Origin: an uncultured Ignavibacteriales bacterium
GTDB taxonomy: Bacteria; Bacteroidota; Ignavibacteria; Ignavibacteriales; Ignavibacteriaceae
DNA: 21,941 bases
Reading direction: 5' to 3'
Assembly: GCA_903915485.1 (NCBI GenBank)
Contig: CAIWTC010000497.1
Location: 1 to 21,941, forward strand
Of this stretch, positions 8,156-15,053 are shown piece after piece; positions within the stretch are counted from its first letter, which is position 1, and every line of letters begins with the position of its first letter. Under the pieces are notes generated by a model, which saw only the letters and a list, made by a program, of their open reading frames with translations, ran no database searches and was not told where the DNA came from. Position numbers and translations under genes: made by a program.

Positions 8156-8163
8156 CCAACTTG
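8145..8163 (+). promoter_or_regulatory. Ribosome binding site and TTG start of the glycosyltransferase gene
   Basis: AAAGGAG at 8145-8151 lies 9 bases before the TTG at 8161-8163 and spans the end of the small upstream gene. It supports TTG as the start. Confidence 0.7.
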
Positions 8164-9255
8164 GCTAACAGGTTGTTCTCCGCTTTCCTGCTCGGGATAT
8201 TTAGATATTTTTTTTCAGTTAAATCAATCTCCAAACCAGGCCCCATTAACCCAAAGTCGATTTTGGTTGTACGGCAGCATAATCAATTAGGGGATATGCT
8301 CGTTGGTTCATCCTTACTTACTGCACTGAAGGAGAATTATCCCGATGCTAAAATCACATTCATCGCCTCGCCTCAAAACGCCGCCGCACTTGAGAATAAT
8401 AGGCTAATCGACTCACTCTTTATCTATAACAAAAAATTATTATTATCATTTAAGTACATCAAATCTTTTTGGACTGTTTTGAGAACTCGGTATGATTTAT
8501 GCCTCTCCCCTGCTACAGTTTCGATTTCTTTTACAAATGATTTTTTAGCCCGCTTGTCCAAATCAAAACTACGAATCGGTGTTGCCGAACTTGATGGCAA
8601 GAAGAATAAGTATGATTTCTTTTTTAATATTGGTGTTACGATAAACGCGGATAACACAAACACAAAGCATATTGCTGAAAAAATTCTTGCAATACTTATA
8701 CCTCTGAATATCACAACCGCCAACTTATTCCCACGGATATTTCCGAGCGATTCAGATAATTCAATTGCCTCGGATTTTCTACAGAACGCAAACAGACCTC
8801 CTGATTCATTAGTAATTGGGATTCATGCGGGTGCGGGCAAACCACCAAACAGATGGAATGCCGAAAACTTTATCAGTTTAATTAAACTCCTGATTGAAAA
8901 TTTTAATGCATTTATTTATTTGACCGCAAGCGATGCTGATATGGATATAATAAACAATATTCAATCAGCCTTTAAGGATGAGCCGAAACCGGTTTTTTTG
9001 AATAAATCAATTGGGAGCGTTGCCGCCTTAATTTCAAAGAGTGATTTATTCATCACAAACGATACCGGTATTATGCATGTGGCAGCATCGACAAACACAA
9101 AACAAATTTCTTTGTTCGGTCCAACAAACCCCAAAGAGTGGACTCCGACTGGAGTTAATAAGCATTACCTAAATAATGGGGGAAGCATAAATATAATCTC
9201 CGTCAGCGAAGTTTACAATTTAGCGAAACAACTTTTAAGAAAGGACATACAGTGA
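8161..9255 (+). CDS. Glycosyltransferase family 9 protein (ADP-heptose:LPS heptosyltransferase-like)
   Basis: GT9 enzymes move heptose from ADP-heptose onto lipid A-core or other acceptors at the cytoplasmic face of the inner membrane. The 364-residue protein shows the GT-B two-domain layout: an N-terminal V-V-R-Q-H-N-Q-L-G-D-M-L motif (36-47) followed by L-x-A-L-K-x-x-Y-P-x-A; a domain 2 opening G-I-H-A-G-A-G-K (220-227); and the donor site T-N-D-T-G-I-M-H-V-A-A (299-309) followed by L-F-G-P-T-N-P-x-x-W-x-P. The start is TTG. A gmhA gene for heptose precursor synthesis is found at the other end of the window. Exact acceptor and sugar are unknown. It overlaps the phosphatase gene by 4 bases. 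Confidence 0.88.
   Translation: MANRLFSAFLLGIFRYFFSVKSISKPGPINPKSILVVRQHNQLGDMLVGSSLLTALKENYPDAKITFIASPQNAAALENNRLIDSLFIYNKKLLLSFKYIKSFWTVLRTRYDLCLSPATVSISFTNDFLARLSKSKLRIGVAELDGKKNKYDFFFNIGVTINADNTNTKHIAEKILAILIPLNITTANLFPRIFPSDSDNSIASDFLQNANRPPDSLVIGIHAGAGKPPNRWNAENFISLIKLLIENFNAFIYLTASDADMDIINNIQSAFKDEPKPVFLNKSIGSVAALISKSDLFITNDTGIMHVAASTNTKQISLFGPTNPKEWTPTGVNKHYLNNGGSINIISVSEVYNLAKQLLRKDIQ
9240..9254 (+). promoter_or_regulatory. ppx: Ribosome binding site and GTG start of the Ppx/GppA gene
   Basis: AAAGGA at 9240-9245 lies 6 bases before the GTG at 9252-9254. The GTG overlaps the preceding TGA stop in a GTGA junction, suggesting translational coupling. Confidence 0.65.
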
Positions 9256-10181
9256 GTACTAGGTTCGGAATATTAGACATTGGGTCAAATACTTTTCATT
9301 TTGTTATCGTTGAAGTAAATTCGCAAAAACAAATCAGAACATTATTCAGATTTCGTAATGTTCTTCGCTTAGGCGATTTTCATACCGGGAGTGGATATTT
9401 GATTTCTGAGAGTCACATTTCTGAATCAATAGAAATTATCCGGAAATGTCAAGAAATAGCCAAAGAGTTTTCGACTGAAGTTATAGCGTTTGCTACTAGT
9501 GCTGTAAGAGAATCCTTAAATAGCGAGGAATTTAGGAAGGCTATTAAAAAGCAAACCGGAGTAAAAATTCGCATTCTTGAAGGCGATGAAGAAGCTTCTC
9601 TTATATACCGCGCTATCTCAAGACAATTTAGAGATTTCCCGAATCCATTAATAGCAATAGATATTGGCGGCGGAAGCACTGAAGTTATCATCGGAGAAGG
9701 TTCCAAAATTCTTGAACTTCATAGTTTTAGATTGGGAACAGTGAGAATGAAAGAGATGTTTCTTGATGATTCACAATCTTTTGTTGATGCAATTCCACTA
9801 ATGCAGGACTATATTGAGCACACGCTTTCAAATGCACCAAGAACGGGCATCAAATCTAAAAACATGTATATCGCAACGGGCTCTTCGGGAATAATCAGAA
9901 CAATTATGGGAGTTTCGGCAAGGATTAATAAACCATTGTTTTTTTCGGAGATGCAAAAAGTCACACTTACTGACTTAAAATCAATATTCGAACAGGCATT
10001 GACTTGTGCTAACATAAACGAATTAACAACTAAATTTGATTTGAAACAGACTAAAGCGGATGTTCTTATCTCAGGTTTGTTAATACTAAGAGATATTTTA
10101 TTTTACTTAAAGATTGATGAAATTGTAGTATCAGACTGCGGTGTGCGTGAAGGGGTTGTTCTGGAACTGATTGGAGAGTAA
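9252..10181 (+). CDS. ppx: Ppx/GppA family phosphatase (exopolyphosphatase or pppGpp phosphohydrolase)
   Basis: Members hydrolyse inorganic polyphosphate and/or pppGpp. The 309 residues cover the two actin-like ASKHA domains only; the C-terminal HD-like domains of the 500-residue E. coli proteins are absent, as in many short homologues. Visible motifs are D-I-G-S-N-T-F at 9-15 (phosphate 1 loop), A-T-S-A-V-R at 81-86, E-G-D-E-E-A at 110-115 with the catalytic glutamate, D-I-G-G-G-S-T-E at 137-144 (phosphate 2 loop), R-L-G-T-V-R-M at 160-166, and a C-terminal D-C-G-V-R-E-G-V. It is the last gene of the plus-strand run. Whether polyphosphate or pppGpp is the main substrate cannot be told from the sequence. 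Confidence 0.9.
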   Translation: MSTRFGILDIGSNTFHFVIVEVNSQKQIRTLFRFRNVLRLGDFHTGSGYLISESHISESIEIIRKCQEIAKEFSTEVIAFATSAVRESLNSEEFRKAIKKQTGVKIRILEGDEEASLIYRAISRQFRDFPNPLIAIDIGGGSTEVIIGEGSKILELHSFRLGTVRMKEMFLDDSQSFVDAIPLMQDYIEHTLSNAPRTGIKSKNMYIATGSSGIIRTIMGVSARINKPLFFSEMQKVTLTDLKSIFEQALTCANINELTTKFDLKQTKADVLISGLLILRDILFYLKIDEIVVSDCGVREGVVLELIGE

Positions 10182-10189
10182 AATTAAAA

Positions 10190-10213
10190 GTTAGTTTTGG
10201 TTAAGAAACTAAT
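10190..10213. terminator. AT-rich hairpin between convergent genes, possible weak bidirectional terminator
   Basis: TTAGTTT at 10191-10197 pairs perfectly with AAACTAA at 10206-10212 around an 8-base loop, with a G-U pair outside. It fills the 31-base gap between the phosphatase stop and the stop of the minus-strand DUF218 gene. On the minus strand the stem is followed by CTTTTAATTTT; on the plus strand no real T tract follows. Confidence 0.4.
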
Positions 10214-11241
10214 TATACACCGAACAACCAAAACATCAACAAAGCAAACCCTTCCCTTAACTTATACATAATATCATGATTCCCGCTGAGTTTAATCTCG
10301 GCGGCAAATGTCGGGATGGTTAAATTATAAAACTTAGCAACTTCATCAATCCGGGGAGCATGATAATTATCTGAGATGAGCGCAACTTTTGTGTACTTAT
10401 GCTTCTCGAGTAAATCATTTTTTACAAATCGTATTTGCTCTGAAGTTGAAGTTGATTTTTCTTCCAAGGGTAAAAAGATACTATCAGGAAGAGCGTAACT
10501 GTCAAGATACTTCCTTGCTACTTTTGCCTCTGTCTGTTCCCCTGGTGCATTTGCTCCAGTTAACTGAATCTTTTGAATCGTTTTGTTTTGGTATAATTCA
10601 ATTACTTTTTGTAACCGGGCAACCAGCACAGGACTTGGTTTATTCTGAGGCCATACAGCAGCACCGAAAACTAATCCCACTTCATACTTATCTTCTGAAT
10701 ATTTTTCCTCATTATTACGGTACAGCGACTGATGTATCAATACTGCCCCAAGTCCTATCGCTAAAATAAACCCGCAATAGACGAATGCCCGGAATAGTAT
10801 TTTTGAAGTCCTACCAGAAATTAGGAAAGCGCAGTATAAGAATATCATCAACTGAGTAATTTGGAAAGTTAAAAAGAAGGCACCGACGAATAAACGCCTG
10901 GCAGGCTGTTCAAAAAGATACATGGTTGGAAATGGAACGGGAAACATAATAAATATTTTCCCCAAAGAAATACCTATGACTCCAATAATGAGCAACCGCA
11001 TAAACACTTTATAATATGCAAAAAACACTGATGATTTTTGAATCCGTAAAAAGAGGAGACTCAAAAACACCAAACCGCATGTAATTAAATTTATCATATT
11101 ACCGGTATATTGCCACTTAAAAGACATCACCGATAAGTCCTGATTATGGTATTTAATCAGAATCAATAAACCCAAACTAATTATTTGAAGTAGAAATAAT
11201 TTTATAAAGAATTTTGTGAAGAAGCCTGTTTTTTTAGCCAT
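10213..11241 (-). CDS. Polytopic membrane protein with C-terminal DUF218 (SanA/YdcF-like) domain
   Basis: The 342 residues split into five predicted membrane segments (about 12-30, 46-66, 78-98, 116-141, 152-170) and a DUF218 domain from 187 to about 335. DUF218 hallmarks are V-x-G-A-A-V-W-P near 190-198, a K-I-Q-L-T-G-A segment at 224-230, E-x-x-S-T-S-T-S-E-Q at 261-269 and a S-D-N-Y-H-A-P-R stretch at 290-297. SanA of enterics affects vancomycin permeability, but it has a single membrane helix, so this membrane-rich form differs. The role may be in envelope biogenesis; the reaction is unknown. The gene stands alone, convergent with the phosphatase gene. A weak AGAT box precedes the ATG. Confidence 0.85.
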   Translation of the reverse strand: MAKKTGFFTKFFIKLFLLQIISLGLLILIKYHNQDLSVMSFKWQYTGNMINLITCGLVFLSLLFLRIQKSSVFFAYYKVFMRLLIIGVIGISLGKIFIMFPVPFPTMYLFEQPARRLFVGAFFLTFQITQLMIFLYCAFLISGRTSKILFRAFVYCGFILAIGLGAVLIHQSLYRNNEEKYSEDKYEVGLVFGAAVWPQNKPSPVLVARLQKVIELYQNKTIQKIQLTGANAPGEQTEAKVARKYLDSYALPDSIFLPLEEKSTSTSEQIRFVKNDLLEKHKYTKVALISDNYHAPRIDEVAKFYNLTIPTFAAEIKLSGNHDIMYKLREGFALLMFWLFGV

Positions 11242-11261
11242 CTATCTAATAGTTAATAATA

Positions 11262-11291
11262 ATTATACAAAGATAATTATAAGGTTGGTAA
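11262..11291 (-). promoter_or_regulatory. Candidate sigma-70-type promoter of the DUF218 gene
   Basis: On the minus strand a perfect TATAAT (plus 11262-11267) lies 18 bases from TTACCA (plus 11286-11291), a four-of-six match to TTGACA. A second TATAAT lies at plus 11276-11281. The predicted leader would be only about 15 bases. It is a pattern match in AT-rich DNA, so it may be chance. Confidence 0.35.
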
Positions 11292-11322
11292 GATAAAACA
11301 AGGGGGGCAACATATTTTTATG

Positions 11323-11351
11323 AAAAAGCCTCCAACTTAAGGAAGGAGGCT
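11323..11351 (-). terminator. Rho-independent terminator of the YHS-protein gene
   Basis: On the minus strand, AGCCTCC (plus 11345-11351) pairs perfectly with GGAGGCT (plus 11327-11333) around an 11-base loop and is followed by a run of five T (plus 11323-11327, sharing one base with the stem). It starts 24 bases after the end of the YHS gene and separates it from the DUF218 gene. Confidence 0.85.
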
Positions 11352-11374
11352 CATTCATAAATATTTATTAGTAT

Positions 11375-11653
11375 TTAGCTGGTCTTTTTGCCTTTGACTG
11401 CTTTATCAGTTTTTTTGATATATTTTTCAGGGTTCTTCATAAATTTGGCGGTGCATTTATTGCAGCAGAGTCCATAAGCCTTGTCCTTATACTGAACCAC
11501 GATTGTTGGGTCAATTTCTTCGCCTGAAACCGGGCAAACTTTATTAACGGCAACTGCTTTTTTATCAGCTAATTTTGCTTTATCCTGAGCAAAAGTTGCT
11601 GATGATAGCCCAACTAACACGAACATTAAAGCGATATAAATTATATTTTTCAT
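11375..11653 (-). CDS. Small secreted YHS/TRASH-like metal-binding protein
   Basis: The 92-residue precursor begins with a signal peptide (about 1-22, ending T-F-A-Q). The mature part has a V-C-P-V-S-G-E-E-I-D motif with Cys40, then Y-K-D-K-A-Y-G-L-C-C-N-K-C with Cys63, Cys64 and Cys67, then F-M-K-N-P-E-K-Y and a lysine-rich tail. This is the pattern of YHS/TRASH treble-clef domains, which bind transition metals such as copper or zinc. It should act in the periplasm as a small metal carrier or sensor; the metal is not readable. An AAAGGAAG box lies 2 bases before the ATG. It is 48 bases downstream of batE and has its own strong terminator, so it may be the last gene of the Bat operon or separately expressed. 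Confidence 0.82.
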   Translation of the reverse strand: MKNIIYIALMFVLVGLSSATFAQDKAKLADKKAVAVNKVCPVSGEEIDPTIVVQYKDKAYGLCCNKCTAKFMKNPEKYIKKTDKAVKGKKTS

Positions 11654-11701
11654 GACTTCCTTTAGTATTATTGATTCATTAAATGTAATTATTTAATAGT
11701 A

Positions 11702-12442
11702 CTAAATTATAACCAAGCAATTTTTTGCAACCCATCCAACTTTGCCATCGCTAAGTCGGATTTTATACCAGTCAGATTCAACCTCATCAATTTTGACCTT
11801 TAATCCTTCGTGGATGACAAAAACATCTTTCTCAGAATTAGAAGGCGCAAACTTAGCTTGCACTATTAGGTTAGTAATCACTGCCCAATCCTTTTTTGTA
11901 TCTGACTTATACCTGAAAGTAATAAGTACTATTGAGGATATAACAATAAGAAGGACTGATACAGTTCCAATTAGGAATAACTTTCGAAGTCTCGTGGAGG
12001 ATGCGTATATAAACAGATATACCAGAATCGCAAAAACGAATAATGATATCATTAATAAGTAAGTCCATCCGTCAGCAGATAAAAATAAAACTAACGAGTT
12101 CAGCCAAGTATAAAGGAAAAACTGCGGTGTTGGAGAAATATTATCCTTCAGGCGAGCACGGGTAATTTTTAAGTTGAATAACACATCCTCATCAGAGGGA
12201 GACAGACTCAGCGCCCGTTCGTAGTTCAGCACTGCATAACCCAATCTACCCTGCTTGAAATAAGCATTGCCAGTATTGTAATAAAGTTCTGAACTGCAAA
12301 AACCACTAGCCAAAACTGAATCATATTTTTCAATCGCCAACTGAAAGTTTCCGCTCTTATATGCGTTATTCCCGTCAGATATTGTAGAGTTACCTGCCAG
12401 GCAAAGCGCAGTTAAAAAAAGAAAAGATAATAATAGTCTCAC
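11702..12442 (-). CDS. batE: BatE: TPR and SH3-like protein of the Bat operon
   Basis: The 246 residues comprise a signal peptide or first helix (1-17), two TPR units (about 18-50 and 52-85, with A-Y-K-S-G-N-F-x-x-A-I and N-A-Y-F-K-Q-G), two membrane segments (about 125-147 and 155-176) and a C-terminal bacterial SH3-like domain (about 186-246) ending in D-W-Y-K-I-R-L-S-D-G-K-V-G-W-V. This is the known BatE architecture. The protein should be held at the inner membrane, with its TPR and SH3 parts in the periplasm, and is presumed to scaffold the Bat complex. The start is GTG; it overlaps the batD stop by 4 bases and has an AGAGG box 6 bases upstream. Confidence 0.9.
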   Translation of the reverse strand: MRLLLSFLFLTALCLAGNSTISDGNNAYKSGNFQLAIEKYDSVLASGFCSSELYYNTGNAYFKQGRLGYAVLNYERALSLSPSDEDVLFNLKITRARLKDNISPTPQFFLYTWLNSLVLFLSADGWTYLLMISLFVFAILVYLFIYASSTRLRKLFLIGTVSVLLIVISSIVLITFRYKSDTKKDWAVITNLIVQAKFAPSNSEKDVFVIHEGLKVKIDEVESDWYKIRLSDGKVGWVAKNCLVII

Positions 12443-14322
12443 TTCATACCTCTTTTCTTTTCCAACAACTCTGCCTCAATATCAATAATTAATTTGATTG
12501 ACTTGCTATATAGTCCCTGCATCCCCTGCCGTTTATCTTCAACGGGAGCGAATCTTGCAAACTCACACTCATCCAAAGCACTGCGCAAGCTTAATATTGT
12601 TTCAGATTTCATAGTTTTAATTTCTACAGTATCAAATATTCTGTCTCTCGAAAGTTCAGCTTTGGGAATTGAAAACTTGTCTTCCAAATAACCAAATAGC
12701 GAACTTGATATGACAGTGTAGAATTGATCAACTTGTTCAAGCTTTAATGTTTTTTCGGCTGCTTTCAGTTTTGACTTTGCAAGCTTTTCTGCTTTTCGAG
12801 TTTTAAGAGAAGTTAAATCACTCAACAAAAGAGTTTCTCTTCGTTTATAAAATAGAAGACCTGCAACTGCAAATACCGGCGCTAACAGCAGCATCCAAGT
12901 AAATGGCTTGTAAATTGAATATCCACCAATACTCTGAAGACTAGGTTCTTTGGTCTTAATGTATCGAATATCCTGATTCAATAAAACAACATCTTCCTTG
13001 CCAGAGTTGGCAGTTACATTTGCAAACTGACCTTCACCTTTTTCTACTTCAACCATAAACGACTGCGATGTCAGAGTTTCGTATGATTTCTTTTTAGTAT
13101 CATAGTAACTAAACTTTAAGGGCGGAATTTCAACTTTTCCTTCGCTTCTAGGCACGAGCAGATAATCGAAAGTTTTCTTTCCGGTGATTCCTGCAGCGCG
13201 GTTGATGTCCATATTTGTTTTGGGGTCAAACTTATCTACACTTGCAGGAAGATTGATTTCCGGGGCCTCAACTAACTGAATGTTTCCACTACCTGAAATA
13301 GTTATTTTCATAGTGAGTGGGTCATGCTGCTTAACTTTTTGCTTATCTATCGAGACATCCATTTTGTATGAGCCGACGGCATTTGTAAAATTTGCAGGCT
13401 TTTTATCATCAGGAAGCGCAGATGCATTAATCTTAACAGTATTTGACACTGCCTCGAACTCGACCAATTCTTGCTGCTGAAAAAATGGGTCATTAAAGAA
13501 GTCATCAAAAAAGCCCTGACTCTTTCTCTTTTTTTCAATTGCAACTTTTAACTTTAGCTTAAAGGGGGTAACATCTAAAGCACCAGACTGCGATGGGAAC
13601 AGTGCTACTTTTTTTAGAACAACGGCGCTAAACACTTTCCCGTTATAGTTTTCTCGTTGAAGATTCAAGACCTGCGGGGTACTTATTTCTTCAGCCCAAA
13701 ATCCTTTATAGCTTGGGAGTTTACTTATTTGCGGTTGCGCGATCTGCATTCTTGTAAAAAGCTTATATGTGACAATTATTTGTTCTCCGACCAAGGCAGA
13801 ACTTTTATCAGCGCTTGCAATTATGAAACAATTTTCTGACAACTGTGAGGTTGAGACCTGATTACTAGTAGTTCCGCTACTCTTTGCATTACCACCTGCA
13901 TTACCTTTATTTGAAGACTCAACAACTTCTATTGTGAAAGGGGCAGTCTTAAAAGTCTGTGAGCCCAAATTTATTGATGCGCTTCCTATTGTAAATTTTC
14001 CCTTACTTGTTGCCGCTAGTGTATAGACAAGGCTTTGTGAAGCCGAAGTTCTTCCGTTAACCACCTGGAAAGAAGACGACTGAAATGGTCCGTTAGCACG
14101 GAAATCCTTAAAACTAGGGGGCTGAAAACCTGTTGCGTTGCCGACATTACTTCCTGAAAGAACAAAAGATAATTGAAACTGCTCACCTACAGAAACAACT
14201 TTCGACGATACCTCAACAGTAAACGACTGGGCAAGAATATCCGATGAAGCACCTGAGAAGAATAGCAAAGCACAAACAATCAGGAAAGAATTTATGTTAA
14301 CCCACAGTAACTTAAAACTCAT
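12439..14322 (-). CDS. batD: BatD: large periplasmic Ig-like protein of the Bat operon
   Basis: The 627-residue protein matches the BatD oxygen-tolerance family. It has a signal peptide (about 1-31), at least three Ig-like regions (about 33-134 with L-V-Y-T-L-A-A-T-S-K-G-K-F-T-I, 160-300, 318-430 with L-V-P-R-S-E-G-K-V-E-I-P), a membrane segment at 474-492 and a cytosolic tail of about 130 residues. A Gly/Ser/Asn-rich linker lies at 138-160. The known picture is a large periplasmic partner of the vWA proteins in the Bat complex, whose exact biochemical role is unsettled. Its ATG lies 1 base after the batC stop with an AAGGA box 8 bases upstream. Confidence 0.92.
   Translation of the reverse strand: MSFKLLWVNINSFLIVCALLFFSGASSDILAQSFTVEVSSKVVSVGEQFQLSFVLSGSNVGNATGFQPPSFKDFRANGPFQSSSFQVVNGRTSASQSLVYTLAATSKGKFTIGSASINLGSQTFKTAPFTIEVVESSNKGNAGGNAKSSGTTSNQVSTSQLSENCFIIASADKSSALVGEQIIVTYKLFTRMQIAQPQISKLPSYKGFWAEEISTPQVLNLQRENYNGKVFSAVVLKKVALFPSQSGALDVTPFKLKLKVAIEKKRKSQGFFDDFFNDPFFQQQELVEFEAVSNTVKINASALPDDKKPANFTNAVGSYKMDVSIDKQKVKQHDPLTMKITISGSGNIQLVEAPEINLPASVDKFDPKTNMDINRAAGITGKKTFDYLLVPRSEGKVEIPPLKFSYYDTKKKSYETLTSQSFMVEVEKGEGQFANVTANSGKEDVVLLNQDIRYIKTKEPSLQSIGGYSIYKPFTWMLLLAPVFAVAGLLFYKRRETLLLSDLTSLKTRKAEKLAKSKLKAAEKTLKLEQVDQFYTVISSSLFGYLEDKFSIPKAELSRDRIFDTVEIKTMKSETILSLRSALDECEFARFAPVEDKRQGMQGLYSKSIKLIIDIEAELLEKKRGMK
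12440..12453 (-). promoter_or_regulatory. batE: Ribosome binding site and GTG start of batE
   Basis: On the minus strand AGAGG (plus 12449-12453) lies 6 bases before the GTG (plus 12440-12442), inside the last codons of batD. GTG overlaps the batD TGA stop as GTGA, which supports this start and translational coupling. Confidence 0.6.
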
Positions 14323-14323
14323 A

Positions 14324-15046
14324 TCACCAATCCTTCTCTGTTTTTACGCTCACTGCGGCGCGCTTGCGGGATTTTTTCTGCAAGTCTTTTTCATTCTGAT
14401 TGAAAGCTTTCAGCATCTGTTCTGCCTGCTGCTTGTCTATTTTAGGCTTAGAATTTTGCTGCTGCTTTTTATCATCTTTTTTCTGGTCGTCTTTGTTGTC
14501 CTGCTTCTTATCGTCCTTTTTCTTATCATCTTTCTTTTTATCGTCGTTCTTATTCTGCTTTTTGTCGTCTTTCTTCTTATCGTCTTTTTTATTCTGGTCT
14601 TTATTGTTTTTGTTCTTATCATCTTTTTTCTGTTTAGCCAAGGCAACAGAAAGATTGTATTTAGTCTCATCATCATTAGGCTTTATGCGCAATGACTTTT
14701 TATATGCATCGATACTTTTATCAATTTCATTTGCCTTTAACAGCGAATTACCATAATTGTGATATGCGCTTGCCAACTCATCTTTTGACTTTGCGAGGTC
14801 TATTGATTTTTGGAAAGCTTGAGCTGATTCTTTGTATTTCCCCTGCTTATATTGAGAAGTACCCAAATCAAATGCACCCGTAAACTTTGTTGAATCAGCG
14901 TTTACACCTTTTTGGAAATTACTTTCTGCAGTTGGATAATTTCCTTTATTGTACTGATTTACACCATCATTTATAGATTCATGATACGATTGCGAAAATG
15001 CTGTAAGTGATAGCAGTACTATAAGAATACTTAGATAACTTTTCAT
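14324..15046 (-). CDS. batC: BatC: TPR protein with Lys/Asp-rich low-complexity linker
   Basis: The 240 residues include a signal peptide (about 1-19), about three TPR units at 20-135 (for example V-N-Q-Y-N-K-G-N-Y-P-x-A-E, S-Q-Y-K-Q-G-K-Y-K-E-S-A and A-Y-K-K-S-L-R-I-K-P-N-D), a 61-residue K/D/N/Q linker at 138-198, and the family's C-terminal segment Q-A-E-Q-M-L-K-A-F-N-Q-N-E-K-D-L ending in E-K-D-W. The end motif identifies BatC. It is expected in the periplasm as a scaffold. The start is ATG, 7 bases after batB, with an AGGAGG box unusually far away (12 bases) that overlaps the batB stop. Confidence 0.9.
   Translation of the reverse strand: MKSYLSILIVLLSLTAFSQSYHESINDGVNQYNKGNYPTAESNFQKGVNADSTKFTGAFDLGTSQYKQGKYKESAQAFQKSIDLAKSKDELASAYHNYGNSLLKANEIDKSIDAYKKSLRIKPNDDETKYNLSVALAKQKKDDKNKNNKDQNKKDDKKKDDKKQNKNDDKKKDDKKKDDKKQDNKDDQKKDDKKQQQNSKPKIDKQQAEQMLKAFNQNEKDLQKKSRKRAAVSVKTEKDW
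14453..14635 (-). repeat. batC: Low-complexity coding repeat for K-D-D-K-K units in batC
   Basis: Codons for residues 138-198 alternate AAA/AAG with GAT/GAC, giving repeated K-K-D-D-K-K and K-N-D-D-K blocks. The protein segment is highly charged and expected to be disordered. The opposite strand reads as a stretch of hydrophobic codons, which produces false open frames. Confidence 0.85.
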
Positions 15047-15053
15047 TCTTATA

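Noticed and set aside
8424..8723. Antisense open frame of 99 codons opposite the GT9 gene
   Set aside because: No recognisable motifs, and the sense strand has full GT9 signatures.
11678..11697. A terminator after batE: ATTAAAT and ATTTAAT around a 6-base loop
   Set aside because: The stem has only A-T pairs and no T tract on the minus strand, so it is too weak to call.
14294..14756. Open frames on the plus strand encoding a strongly hydrophobic Leu/Ile/Phe-rich protein opposite batC
   Set aside because: The hydrophobicity is just the complement of the Lys/Asp codon runs of batC, which has clear family motifs. There is no ribosome binding site or conserved signature.
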